Source: Salvator merianae
Taxonomy: Eukaryota > Chordata > Lepidosauria > Squamata > Teiidae
NCBI GenBank assembly: GCA_003586115.2
Contig: QVOM02000021.1
Location: forward strand, 6,927,779-6,991,778
Direction: 5' to 3'
Length of the DNA: 64,000 bases
Below the pieces are notes generated by a model. That model did not search any database and had not been told where the DNA came from. It saw nothing but the letters and a program-made list of their open reading frames with translations. Shown here one piece after another: positions 49,105 to 60,789 of the stretch. Position 1 is the first letter of the stretch; each line of letters starts with the position of its first letter. Made by a program: the position numbers and the translations under genes.

Positions 49105-49255
49105 TAGCAGCATCCCCTCCCCATGCAAGCACTGTCGCTGTTTCAGTCAATCTATTTTATCTGCTTTTATAATGATTTCATTATGACCTGCCCTGAGACC
49201 TTCAGGCATAGGGTGGGAAAGAAATATAAATAAATAAATAAATAAATAAAATGTA
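49105..49255 (+). mobile_element. LINE/SINE 3' tail, pair of 42590-42800
   Basis: It has the same ordered blocks as 42590-42800, ending in 'gaaatataaataaa' and an AATA microsatellite. Confidence 0.65.
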
Positions 49256-50299
49256 TAGTACAAGGAAGAAAGGAGGGAAGGAAATGACCCCTTTGAATGG
49301 TCTCTCCACCCCCCCACCCCCCGCATGGGGATGTATGTGCCTGGTGCCTCATTCACTATTAAGTAAGAGGGAAAGAAAGGTTCCCCTGGACTGGTTTCAA
49401 AGGGAGTTGGCAATCCTAATCATTTTGCATACCTACAGGTGGCTGAACTAAAATCTGCTTCATTTCTTATGAAAAAGGAGCACAGAAACTGAACAGGAAA
49501 GAAATTACTTACTTTTCTTAAAGGCACTATGAACGGTTTTTGCTGGACAGCACCTTGACTGTAATAGCATATCCTCAGCAAGTAGAAATATTTTTATGAA
49601 CAATCACATCTGGTTCAAAAAACCTACATTAACCACTACCACGTAATTCCACTTAAGTTTGCAAAAATGATCACAGAACGACTGAACAATACAAATCCCA
49701 GTTTTCTAGTACTTCACACAAAAAAGCACTCTGCGGTCCCATTTTTTGCGTGTTCACCATATTTTAAACAAGTTAGAAGCCCCAATGCCATTTCTGTAAA
49801 CAATATAATTGACATTACAGGGTGCCATTTACCCCAGTGCCTTATTTTATATTTTCTTCTATGATGATGATGGATGTTAAATGTTTAAGAGTAGCCATTA
49901 ATTGAGGAGAAATGGAAAGCACAGAAGGAATTAAGCTGCCAAATGGAAAACTCATAAAAAGCCTCATGCTGGAAGAAAGTTATAAATTATTTGATAATCT
50001 TCAAGCAGATAGCATCAAGCATGTACAAGTTAAAATTAGGGTCAGCAAGGAATATATCCAAATAATCAGCAAGATACTTAAATCCAAACTGAATGGTGGC
50101 AGCATCATTAAGACCAGCTATCCCAGTCCTCAGATATGCTGCAGGAAATGTAGAATGGACGCAAGTGGAGCTGGATGCCCTGGATCAGGAGTCAAGAAAA
50201 TAATGGCCATAAATCATGCCCTGGGCCCTGTTGACAAACTGTATCTCCTTGCAAAGTTACAGGTCAAACAGGCCTATGAAAACTAGCACCCTTTTAGTT

Positions 50300-50420
50300 T
50301 TATTTTTTATTTAAGAAGTTGTATCCTGCCCTTCACCAGAAGGTTTCAGGGTGGGTCACAACGATAAAAAGATAAAATACATGAAATAGCTTAAAACATA
50401 CTTCAAATACAACCCTCAAA
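50300..50420 (-). mobile_element. L2-like LINE tail, inverted, inside R4-like relic
   Basis: 'ttttatttttta', then 'tatcctgcccttcaccag' and 'cagggtgggtcacaac' repeat the plan of 45868-45990. Its position splits the coding remains of the R4-like LINE. Confidence 0.55.
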
Positions 50421-50655
50421 CAGCTAAATGGAAAAATAAATCACTTCCTGGCCAGTGTGTCAATACCATCCAACAGAAAGCTGATAGCATAAAATATGGC
50501 AGTTTTTTTAAAAAAAAAGAATGAAGGGAGCTCATGTTTGTAACACAGGAGCAAGAATGTGGTACAAATGTCATTAAGACCAATCACAAAATGGCTGTAA
50601 ATGCCATTTGTGCAAAGAGGCTGAGGAAACAGCAGAAGACCTATTCTGTAGCTGC

Positions 50656-50952
50656 AAGAAGAAGAAGAAGAAGAAGAAGAACTTGGTTTTTAATACCCCG
50701 CTTTTCTCGGCCGAAGCTGACTCAAAGTGGCTTACAAGGTTATTTTTCGCCCGAAGGCTTACATCTGTCTATCTTCTGCATCACACAAGGTGATGCTCCC
50801 TATTTATCTACTTGCAATTACTTGCTTTCGAACAGCTAGGTTGGCTGGAGCTAGACGCCAGTAGAGGGCACTCATCCCCTCAGCAGACAGGGGCCTCAAA
50901 CTCCGATCCTCTTATTGAAAGATCAGTGCCTAAGCCTTCTGCGCCACCATGC
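50656..50952 (-). mobile_element. tRNA-derived SINE with L2-like tail (copy B)
   Basis: It is the closely similar partner of copy A (38807-39110) with the same order: on the plus strand, a GAA microsatellite (50656-50681), the L2-like tail, the body and the inverted tRNA-like head ending 'cgccaccatgcg'. It interrupts the cysteine motif of the R4-like LINE, so it inserted later. Confidence 0.88.
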
Positions 50953-52524
50953 GCAAACTGATTGTAAAGAAAGGTGCAGTCAAGTGGCAACTATAATACA
51001 CTGGAATATCAGTAAGAAGTATAATTCACCAGCAAGTAAAAACTGGTGGAATCACAAGACTGAAAAAGAAGAGGCTAAAGCATTGTGGGATTTCCGACTA
51101 CAATCCAATAAGTATCTTGCATGTCATACTCTTGACATAACTGTGGTTTAGAAAAGCCATGTGTGGATTATCTCTGTGGCAGTACCTGATGGTAGCAGAG
51201 CTGAGGAAAAGCAGCTCGAAAAAGTCACCAGAAACAAGGATCTGTAAATTAAAATTGAGCATCTACAGCAAAGGAAATGCATCAGTTGCACCTAATAGTT
51301 TTGGGTGCCCTTGGTGCAGTTACAAAAGAACTGGAGCTTAACACTTGGGATATTAACAGAGTGACTATTCATCAGCCACAAAAGGAGTACTACTGAGAAC
51401 AGCACACATTCAGCACCAATACCTCTGATTCTCCTAGGTCCTTGGGAAGGATCCAATTGTCAGAATACTAAACCAGTCATAAACATTTACTAGACTGTGT
51501 GAGGAAGAGGAGAAGGATGAGGACAAGGACAAGGAAGAGACAGTGATTTTTTTTTCCTTTGCAGTTTGTGTCATTTGTAATTTAACTCCTCTGATTTTAA
51601 ACTTACATGGACAACCTCATTTTTACCCCAACAGAGTGCTCTGCTGGCCACATGATTAAGGTCATGCTAACATAATCTTTTAACCACGGTTAAGATTAGT
51701 GGGGAAAATGTGAACCAGAAAGAAGGAAACAAGTGGTCTCACCGCTCGATAAAATGTAACTAACCCGATTATTATTTCTTACAATTTTCCTCCAACCTTT
51801 CCAAATGTGCATAGCTTTCCCAAGTTCCATTTTATTTTCACATCAAGCTTGCAATACACCTTAAATGTTGAAAAATGCTGACTAAGGCATTATGCAACTC
51901 AAGAGGTTTGAATATCTGCAACATATTAAGCAACAGCTTCATTAAAAATGCCTTACCCTTAAGATGCGGCATTACAAAATCTTTAAACAACTTGTTCGAT
52001 TTAATGTTATTTAGACTAATGTTTTAATCAAGTTATATTGTCCATTTAATATTATACCCATCTGAAAAATCTACTTATTTTTAGTGCATTATACATTCTG
52101 GTAAGATTTCCATAAAGCAAAAAACTGCTCAAAAGTAACAAATTGCTATCTTATCTCATCTTATCCTGGGCCTCCTAGAATAAATTTGTTGCTTTATGCC
52201 TTACACTTCACTAGTTTTAAATTTATAGCTGTCCTAAAAGAGATAGCAAGGAATTTTTGAGGTTGTGAGCTTTAGGGAATGTGTTTTGTGGAGGATTAAT
52301 GTTGAAGGATATGCTTTGGGAAGATATTCAGTTAACAAGAAACAGAAAGCCTTTCCTTTAAACAACTGGCAGCTCTTAATATACTTTCCTTTTTTTCTGT
52401 CAGCAGCCCTTTCAGCTGTATTAATGTTTTGATAACACATGTTTACAAGACCAATCACCTACCCTTTAATTTGACCAATCAACTTAAAATATCTAGATGA
52501 CAACAATTTTCTTTTCATACTTAC

Positions 52525-52611
52525 TAATAGTTGAACAAGATCTGCATGTGCGGCTTCTAATCTGCGCTGGCAATCTGGAATCATCATTCGAGATTCTTGC
52601 AAGATTTCAGT
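52525..52611 (-). CDS. TBCA: TBCA internal exon
   Basis: This 87-nt exon encodes TEILQESRMMIPDCQRRLEA followed by AHADLVQLL, 29 codons, the middle helix of cofactor A. The first 20 residues are nearly those of mammals. The last part (AHADLVQLL) differs from the remembered mammalian form, although helix-compatible Leu positions are kept. The acceptor is TTTGGCAG (AG at 52612-52613) and the donor is GTAAGT at 52524. Phase 0 on both sides. Confidence 0.96.
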
Positions 52612-52689
52612 CTGCCAAAATAAAGTACAAAAGTTGCACAACTCAAAACATGCAGATCTCCTACTTCTTAATAGCTACTTAAAGTGCAC

Positions 52690-53285
52690 TCTGGGTGGGG
52701 CTGCCCTTGTACCTCCTCCAGAAGAAACAACAAGTGTAAAATGCAGTGGCCAGGTTGTTGAGTGGGGCACCTTGTCACGCACATAACACACCTGTGCTTC
52801 AGCAACTGCACTGGATGTCAGTTAGCTACCAAGCCAGAATCAAGGTTTTATCTTTGGCATACAAGACCCTTAGCAACGTGGGACCAGCTTATGTAGCAGA
52901 CCATCTCTCTAAATATAGACCTGGAAGATCATTAAGGTCGTCAGGGAAGGTCCTGCTGCAGGTACCACAAATCGCTGAATGTTATCTTATGACTACTTGC
53001 AGTCAGGCCCATTCTGTGTTGGTACCCATCCTTTGGAATAGTCTCCCCTCTGATATTCATAGGGTGCCTACACTTCTGAGTTTTAGGCACTGCTTTAAGA
53101 CCTATCATTTTACTCAGGCCTTTCCAGAGTGAATGTTTCTTTCTTTACTTCCCCCATCCTCAATTTTAATCATGTTTTTATATAACTATTATGATTTCAG
53201 CTGTTTTTATTCTCTGTTATGTAAACCGCTTAGAGATTATATTTTAATGGGAAGCAGTATATAAATATCTGAAATAAATACTAAA
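52690..53285 (+). mobile_element. L2-like LINE, reverse-transcriptase C-terminus and 3' tail
   Basis: The frame at 52746-53132 reads LQQLHWMSVSYQARIKVLSL followed by AYKTLSNVGPAYVADHL, RSLRSSGKVLLQVPQ, LWNSLPSDIH and FRHCFKTYHFTQAF. This is the ordered C-terminal signature of L2/CR1-group proteins (LHWLPV...YKALN...LWNSLP...LKTHLF). It is followed by a tail with 'gtaaaccgcttagaga' and 'aaataaata'. Most of the frame remains open, but the copy is strongly 5'-truncated and has no start of its own. Confidence 0.85.
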
Positions 53286-56200
53286 ATCATGCAAATACAC
53301 AGAACCTTATGCTTTTTCATACAATATCAGAGAAACATATTTGAAAATAGTTTTTAACACCAAGGCAAAAAATGATGAAAATCTTCCCATGATGGCTTTA
53401 AAAAACCCCAAAAACTATTTAATACAAACTATTTCTCCTGCTGTCGCAAACAGCTTCGTCTGAAATGGGATCAGCTGGTTATATAAATATCTCCTGCATC
53501 TTTTGGGTAATAAATAAAAAGAGTGTTCAGATAATACCACACAGAGATAATTACTGCACGAAAAAAGTTATTGAGTTATTGATCACATTGTATGCTCACT
53601 GCAGGAGGTTCTGACTAAAAGACAAAGGTAAGGGAAAAATGAAAAGCAAAGACCAGCAGGCTCATATTTTTGATGCTTATCATGCATAAAAAGTTATTAC
53701 TCATTCTTCGGCTTCGTTTTAGGAGTGAGATTATTCTCACCATGCTTTTTGAGTAAAATTACTGATCTGGCACCCCACTGAATTTGAACATCTTGCAAAC
53801 ATCTCCAGAAGACAATTTTGTAATTGCGCACAAAACCATCTTATTTTTACATGGAATACTATTAACCCTCAAATTCAAGCGTTGCAAAGATGGTGTAAAC
53901 ACTTGATTCCAATGTGCTTTCAGTTTAGTTAAAAATTAAACATTAGTTGCAGATCTATTGTAACACAAACAGAATTTTAAGCCTTAATATACTGGTGTCC
54001 TTATATAAACAAACTATTTGTTCTTTGGAACTTCAAGTACTTGCAGCCAAAACATACTCAGGACATACTTAATGCAACATACTTAAAACTACATTCTGGG
54101 CCTGGCCAGGCTGCTGCAGTTGGCCAGCAGGCAGGCAGGCATGTTGCATTTGCCTGAGCATTCTGGCAGTGGAGGACTACAGGTCTTCTCACAAGACCAA
54201 GCACACAGACTTGTGCAAATCCACTGCTGGAAGGTCTTAAGTGTGACTAAGGCCTTCCAAAAGGTGGATCCATGTATGTTCATGTGCTTGGCTTTCTGGG
54301 GGAATTTATAGTCGTCCATTGCCAGAAAGTCCAGGCAAGCCTGCTGGCTGATCAGAGCTCCGGCAGTTCTTGCAGTCAGCAGCAGTGGCCAGCTGCCCCG
54401 GGATGCCTAGCCCAGCACGGAGGTCCACAGCACAGAGAGAAGAGGCAGAACATGGCACAAGAGGAAAATGCCATATGCATGAGGGCAGGTTCATCAAACC
54501 AAAACTCATCATTGTTTCCATTTTAGGGAACAAGTTGTCCAATCAGATCTCAATTTGGATTCATAATAAATCTAGTTCTACACCTCTCTAAGTGCAACTC
54601 ACTATGGATATTCCAGAAGCAATGGAAGCTTAAGGTGCCTCTTAGGTGCCATTAAACTGGATTTAATTTCTGGAGACTGCATGAACAAATGCTCACCATT
54701 CTGACTTGTCTTTAGTAAGATCTCATGAGTCTTCTGAAGACATTCCAGTAATCTCTTTGATTCCAATCATCCATCTTGGTTACTGTGTGCCCCTCTTTGT
54801 GTGTTCCTCAACACTGCTAAACATAACAATTTTTAGATCACACACTCTCCCGATCCATAAATTGAAGGTGCTTTTATGAGTCCAGCTTCCAGAGCTGTAC
54901 ACAACCACAGGAAGATACTGCTTTAATACTCTAATCCTTCTTGTCAATAAAATATCCGTACTCTTCACAAACCCATCTGTGCTTGTTGTTGACTTCTACC
55001 CTAGCAATATAATTTTTGAATACATGACAGGAAAGATCATCCTTAGACAAAATTCTAAATATAGTTTAACTTTCCATAATGTGTTTTCTGTTAAATACAT
55101 AACAGCAGAAAACACTTTAACAAATTGCAACTTTATCTCTTATTAGCTGATTCTGTGTCTATCACTATTGCATGTTTTGGCAACAAAAGACTGAAGTGAG
55201 AGGCCACCCACCTTCTTGGTGCAGAAGCTATTCTAACACTTGTCTTTGTGCAGTGAAGAAAGCTCCAGTGGCTATTTCTGGAAATACGACTTCTGAGTGT
55301 GGATTTGTGTGTTCTAGTGACTTCTGATTGGATTTTTATGAATTCCAAATTATTCTTTTGTGAATTTTTGAGGGTGGAGGGTATGGATTGAATGGGTCAT
55401 TAGTGTGGCTGGTCTGGGATGTTTTGGTGGAGTTTTGACTGATTTTGTGTGCCTCTGTGTGCTTTTTCTTGTGTGCTATAGTGTATCTGTCTGGTGAGCG
55501 CTGACTTAGTGACTGGGTTCCTGAATAAGTACAGAATACTTTTTGGTGTGTATGTGTTGGAGTGTGAATCTCTATCTGGGGTGTGTGGGAAACATGCAAG
55601 AATCTTGGCTGGTTATCAGACTATCTGATGTCGGGGGGGGGAGGAGAATGGCATTGGGATGTTTCACCACTGCAGCCTGTGGGAAGCCCGTGCTTTAACA
55701 TGGTGGGGGGAATTTCTGCACTGCAGCCCATGAAAGAATTATGCCTTAATATGGGGGGCTGGCATCAGAGAATTTCAACAGTGCAGCCTAAAGAGAACCC
55801 ATGCTTTGAGTGTTTCAGACTTTGCTGTGACAGAACAGATGGGGAGGCTGGCATTAGAGTGTTTCAGTAGTGCAGCCTGTGAAAAGTCTATGCCAATATG
55901 TGGGAAGTTGGCATCTGTGTGGTGGAGATTTCAATCATGGCATTTGTGTATTGTGGCACTGTTCCTGTAGTAGATGCTCTCATGGGGAATGTTGTGCCCC
56001 TTTCAATGCAGGTCCTTTCTTACTTCCACCAAGTTGCACAGGAACCCTTCCCCATTCAAGTCAAATATAATTTTGAACAGGGCTGTTGACCACAATGTAA
56101 ATCAGTGGAGATTTCTGCTGCAGTTACCTAGCTCCTGCATTTACCTTGAAGTCTATTGTTCCCATACTGCATTTTCTTATTAAGCATAATTTTCCAATAA

Positions 56201-58980
56201 CAGAACTTCACATTATAGGAAATTCTACTGTACTTACAAATTTCACTGTAACAGATCTAACAGAATTTCTGGGTCTCTTTTTTTAATGAACAGGGAACTC
56301 ACTTTATTTCAATTTGTCAGAATGGAATTATGTCGATTGGGACAATGACTGACAGCAATTTGTGACAGAAATTGGATTTGAACTGTGTCCTATTCAGCAA
56401 ACAAACCTGGCAAGACATAATTGTTTATAGGTGAATGGAATGGGTCATTAGTTAAACTCATCCCAAGACTGACTTTCATAGTGGACTCCCTTCTGATTTT
56501 CTATAGTGCCTTACAATACTTGTTTTTTTGTTTTTCTAGCAGATTAAGAAGTACTGTGAAATACACCAGAGGACACTGAGGCAAAAAAGAAGTTTCCAGA
56601 AAGAACTTCTCTGAGTTGAGGAGTCTTTTCATGAGTATTCACATGATATATTTGCTTATATACCCAGTAAATTAGCAAAATATGCCCAGGGCTAAATGCC
56701 CACTACAGTAATGGAATATATTCTGTAACCAATACCTACCCTGATTCCTTCCCATCTGAATGAGTATCTCTGATGCAGATTTACAATTTTCCTCTACTTT
56801 AGCAGGACAGCATTATAGCAGTTCTTTCATATATATAAGGGTTAGTTTCCTTCAAACCTTTGCAAATATCAAATTTGTGAATGGAAGCCTATGGAAACAT
56901 GGGAGCCAACTATTAAACATTCCCTCTTTCCCCCATTTCTTGCAAGAACACAACCTTCAAAAAAGGAAAACTTCCCTTATAAGGCAGAAAGGAGGCCCGA
57001 ATGGGCAGAGAAAATCCTACTCTGATGCTAGAAAGCAGGGGGACAGCAGGTATTTGCAGAGGCTATTTGCAGGCTTCAGTAAAAAATATTGCCAAGATTG
57101 CTGTCTGTTCTTGGGAGAGGTACCAGGCAGGCACTAAGACCCTACTGCAACTTTTCTAGAATGAAGTAGGGAGAACCAGAAGTTGGCCAGGACTGCCTGT
57201 AGCAGTGTTTGAAGAGCTGCCAACAGGTATGCAAGTGAAAAAAAGGTTGGGGATCACTGGCCTGTGGGACTGAGGACAATGTTTCTAAGAATTTGCATTG
57301 GGTTCCTTCAAAAAAGGATCCAGAAAGCAAGGAGTGGAATATTTTAAAGGCAGCAGGGAAGCTCTGGTGTACTCTGCACTGGACAAGTTACTCAAACATG
57401 AATAAAAACCTGGAGGAAATGTTCAAGGTCTTTGCAATTTGCAAATACAATACACAAGCTGCAATTGCTGAAACCCTGCACATTTTCCCTGCCCCAGAGA
57501 GAGAAGCATTTTTACAGAACAACTGTCCCACTCCATTTTATGCTGATGGCCTGATTTAAGAATGCAAAACAATGGGGACGCATTGCTTTCCTTGATTGCT
57601 GGTCTGAATTCAGTAATCAAGATTCTCTAGTTCACAAGCAGTTGTTTCACCCCTTTTATCAAAAGTACTTGGCACATTCTACGAGTATTTAGGCTTGTAC
57701 ACAAGTACTGCAGGGATTTATGCCAAAGATATTAAGTGGGTACCTCAGCAAAGAGTCAGACTAATTCCTCATAAACCTCTTGGGCTTCTTTTCTTCTATC
57801 AAGCCTTACAGAAAGAATGCCCTACGTGAATTTAATGCATTAAGGAAGATGGAAGGGAAATTTTGCATCACCACCAACATAACATCACTGTTCCAGGAAT
57901 TCCTGGGGTTCAAGCATTCCTTTTTCTTCTTCAGCTCCCTACACGAACAGCAGGGTGGAACGGTCTAGAGCAATGCTCATTGTTCTAAATGAAGTGCAGA
58001 GAAAGATTCACTTCACTGGTAGGTTTGCTAATAATCCGATTTTGAAGAAAGAAAAAGGGTTTTCTCCTCCAGTGCATGTTTAACCCTAATTTGCCTCTTC
58101 TATCTTCCTCAGTTAAATACTCTCTCCTTCTTCTCTTTTTCTTTTCTTCCCCGTCATGTTTTACTGTGTCTTAACTCTCACTTATGGCAGATCCTTTTGC
58201 CCCTGAGGGAAACATGCAGCCATAAATGGGCCACCTAGGATGGGAGGAGGGAACAGACTACAGGATGTCCAAATTTTCCCTGTTCTCTTCTCATTTGTCT
58301 ACAGTCTTCAGGTGTATTAAATGACTTCTCCATTCGTGCCATCTGAAGTGTTTTGCTAACCCATTTCTCAAATAACTTCCCATTCAACTTGGTATCTCTA
58401 AAATGCTCCTTTTTCTCTGACATCATTTGTACATAATAGCTACAACGGGCAGAAATCCAACAAATGAATCATCCCATCATTGCATCTATACTTTGAAAAG
58501 CTTCTCCTATTGAACTTCTGTCACGCTACATTCAAAGCGAACATTTCTGCCTGCAGAAGACTGCTTATCAATGTGGCTTCTCATTATTGTTCTTTACTCA
58601 GGGGAATACAAGCTGTATATTAGCAGCAATTTAAGTATTTCAAATATATACAGAGAGAACAAAGTTTAAGTTAGAAATTTATTTAAAGATACAGGCTTAA
58701 ACTTCTTGGACTTTTCTTTACAGCCAAGCTGCTCCTTTGTTTAGCTTTGGGGCATTAAATGTAAAACAGAAAAAGTATCAGTTGATATCAAAAGTTAACA
58801 ACATTGAGCTGCATCTCAGGGTAGGCCAAGCCATCCTCCTCACCAAAGGTTTCAACATTATTTCCTACAAGTCTGCAAAGTTCTGGGAAGTCAGGCCACC
58901 TATATCTATTTCCTCCCACAGAGCAACGTCCTTGCCAAAGTTGTCCTGATCCAATACTAGATGCAGCCAAAAGCCAAATA

Positions 58981-59461
58981 CTGTCAATTCTCGATTTATG
59001 CAGTCTCCTCCATGCATTTTCACTATTATATTTTAGGAGAATGCTTTAGTCAGTCACCTCTATCCAAGTGTCTCTGATGCCTCACTGGTATTTGTCTTGG
59101 GTTCTGAATGCTCCATGCTGTTGGGACTGGAGTATACGGTACTGAGCCTGCTCCTTCATTCAGGTGTTTGAGGCCAGGAAGTGGGGAGGAGGATGGCCGG
59201 AGGACAAGCTGCTGCTGAGGTGGTATCAGGTGAGGCACCCTTTGTCATTCCTTCCTTAATTTGCCTCCTGCTTCAGCAGCTTCACTGCTTAGCAGGTGGC
59301 ACAGTTATTGACAAAGTTTCTGTGCTTTTAATGACATCCAGTCGCCACTATAGCAACTGGGCTCAGCCACAGGATGTGGCTGCACTCACTCTATTATTCT
59401 ATTTCTATTTGGTTTGCGCACTGCCTTCTGAGAACAGAACTCCTGTGCAAAGGTTTGACTG
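58981..59461. mobile_element. Possible Tc1/pogo-type nonautonomous DNA element
   Basis: The left end CTGTCAATTC and the inverted right end CAGTCAAACC match at 8 of 10 positions. Both ends are flanked by TA (58979-58980 and 59462-59463), the target duplication of Tc1/mariner/pogo elements. No transposase is visible. The short, imperfect termini keep confidence moderate. Confidence 0.4.
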
Positions 59462-59849
59462 TATAGCTTATAATACATGGTCAACAACCTTAATTTTTCT
59501 TACAGAAAAGGCAGCAGAGATGAATGGCTACAGTCCTTGCAGTAGAAGATGCCTTAAATAAAACAATTCATCCCAAACATACTTCTAGAAGACAGGAAGT
59601 ATTCTCCAGAAGACTTCAGAGGATCCTAAGTGAGTCTCTTAGGACCATAGCTCTAGAAAGATTTTTTAATCATATTCAAATAAGCCTTTCTAGATATTTT
59701 ACACGTACAATACTTCATTGTTTTTGGCAATTATATGCTGCTCGCAGCCTTCTGTTTTTCCTGCTGAAAACTGGCACACCTGCTTAAAATAAAAGGCTAG
59801 AGGGAAATAGATTGCATGCATCAGTTTAAGCTGATGTATCTTAAAGGCT

Positions 59850-60020
59850 AGAGGAAGATCTAGGAGTTCCTGGATTTGAATTCCCATTCTACCATAGATG
59901 CTTATTGGGTGGCCCTGGGCCAATCAGAATCTCTCAGCCAAAGCTACCTCACAGGGTTGCTGTGACCACCTTGGGCTTTTAGAAAGGAACTATAAATGCC
60001 ACAAAACAAAACAAACAGTT
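59850..60020 (+). mobile_element. tRNA-type SINE fragment
   Basis: A box B-like 'ggatttgaattccc' is followed by 'tgggtggccctgggccaatc', 'tctctcagccaaagctacct', 'cacagggttgctgtga' and an A-rich end. This is the ordered pattern of a very common reptile SINE family. The L2-like tail is mostly lost. Confidence 0.75.
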
Positions 60021-60683
60021 GTGCTATACACAATATAAATTATGTTACCCATTCTTTGTACAGACAAGATTCCACTATTTAATATATAATTACCAATACA
60101 GTACATTTCAAATTCTAGGTATCTCATGAACAGAAGAAACTGATTCTCATTTTTTGTTGTGTTATGTACCCTAGGAATTCAGGATGAAGGATGCAGTATA
60201 AAATTCCTATAAGCAGATTATGTTCTATCTTCAGGACTGAAAGCAACACACCTGCTTGAGAAAGAAAGTGACAAAGCGCAGAAGCACTCGAGTTCTGCTT
60301 GCTCCCCCTCCCCTATAGGCCTTTTATTGTTTATCAAAGGAGCAGGACAATGGATTATGGGGGCACAAAGCCTGATCTAGTAGAGGGTTACATATTACTA
60401 GGATTTTTAGAGTTATATGGTACTAGTAGTTTATATTTTAATATACCTTGTCCTGCGATTGCTTGTCATTGGCTAAAACCTTACATACCATCTCTTTATT
60501 AATAGGTCAAAAATTCTACAATGTGTATATTCGAGGTTGTGAAATAAGTACACATGTTAAAATTGCTCATATATACTTGACAGAGGTTTCAGTCTGTAGA
60601 ATTAGATTATGAATCTGATTCAAATGTGGGTTTCTGCTTTATTTTTTGAAATTTGCTTAAGGCTTTAATTGTAGGCTTTTTAC

Positions 60684-60789
60684 CTGTTTTTTAATTGCAT
60701 AATTATCTCCATCTTCAGCTTTCATTTTCTCTATCTTTTCTTCTTGCTGTTTTGCTTCTTTTTCATACATAACTTTCTCTTTTGCCAAG
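60684..60789 (-). CDS. TBCA: TBCA second coding exon
   Basis: This 106-nt exon has one base completing a codon begun in exon 1. It then encodes LAKEKVMYEKEAKQQEEKIE followed by KMKAEDGDNYAIKKQ, most of the first helix of cofactor A. The acceptor is TTTTTTTGCTCAG (AG at 60790-60791), phase 2; the donor is GTAAAA at 60683, phase 0. The first exon (start codon, about 18 residues) is not in the window, so intron 1 is longer than 3.2 kb. Together with the other two exons, 90 of about 108 residues are visible. Confidence 0.96.

Larger units (their letters stand above)
49905..51450 (+). mobile_element. R4-like (restriction-like endonuclease) LINE relic, C-terminal part
   Basis: At 49912-50286 an open frame reads LPNGKLIKSLMLEESYK, then KEYIQIISKILKSKLNGG, like the region after the reverse transcriptase in R4/Dong-type elements. 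After an L2-like insertion (about 50290-50525), a cysteine-rich stretch (CHLCKEAEETAEDLFCSC) is cut by SINE copy B. It then resumes with QTDCKERCSQVATIIHWNIS and ALWDFRLQSNKYLACHTLDI, where the endonuclease's PD motif has decayed to LD. A frameshifted end still reads like LGALGAVTKELE. The element is dead. The clade name is from remembered motif order; an RLE-type LINE is the safer statement. Confidence 0.6.
47815..52524 (-). other. TBCA: TBCA intron (before last exon)
   Basis: This 4.7-kb intron has donor GTAAGT at 52524 and acceptor CAG at 47815-47817. It holds an R4-like LINE with a nested SINE, L2-like tails at 48640-48735 and 49105-49255, and an AATA microsatellite at 49226-49250. I see nothing notable at 47.9-48.6 or 51.5-52.5 kb. 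Confidence 0.93.
52612..60683 (-). other. TBCA: TBCA intron with LINE, SINE and DNA-element relics
   Basis: This 8.1-kb intron has donor GTAAAA at 60683 and acceptor CAG at 52612-52614. It holds an L2-like LINE end, a possible Tc1/pogo-type element and a SINE. From 53.3 to 58.98 kb I recognise no gene; the frames at 56760-57137 and 57293-57559 have no domain. GC-rich imperfect palindromes occur at 54.1-54.4 kb. Confidence 0.92.

Noticed and set aside
56760..57137. 125-codon plus-strand frame in a TBCA intron
   Set aside because: No domain, no splice evidence, and it lies inside an intron of the opposite strand.
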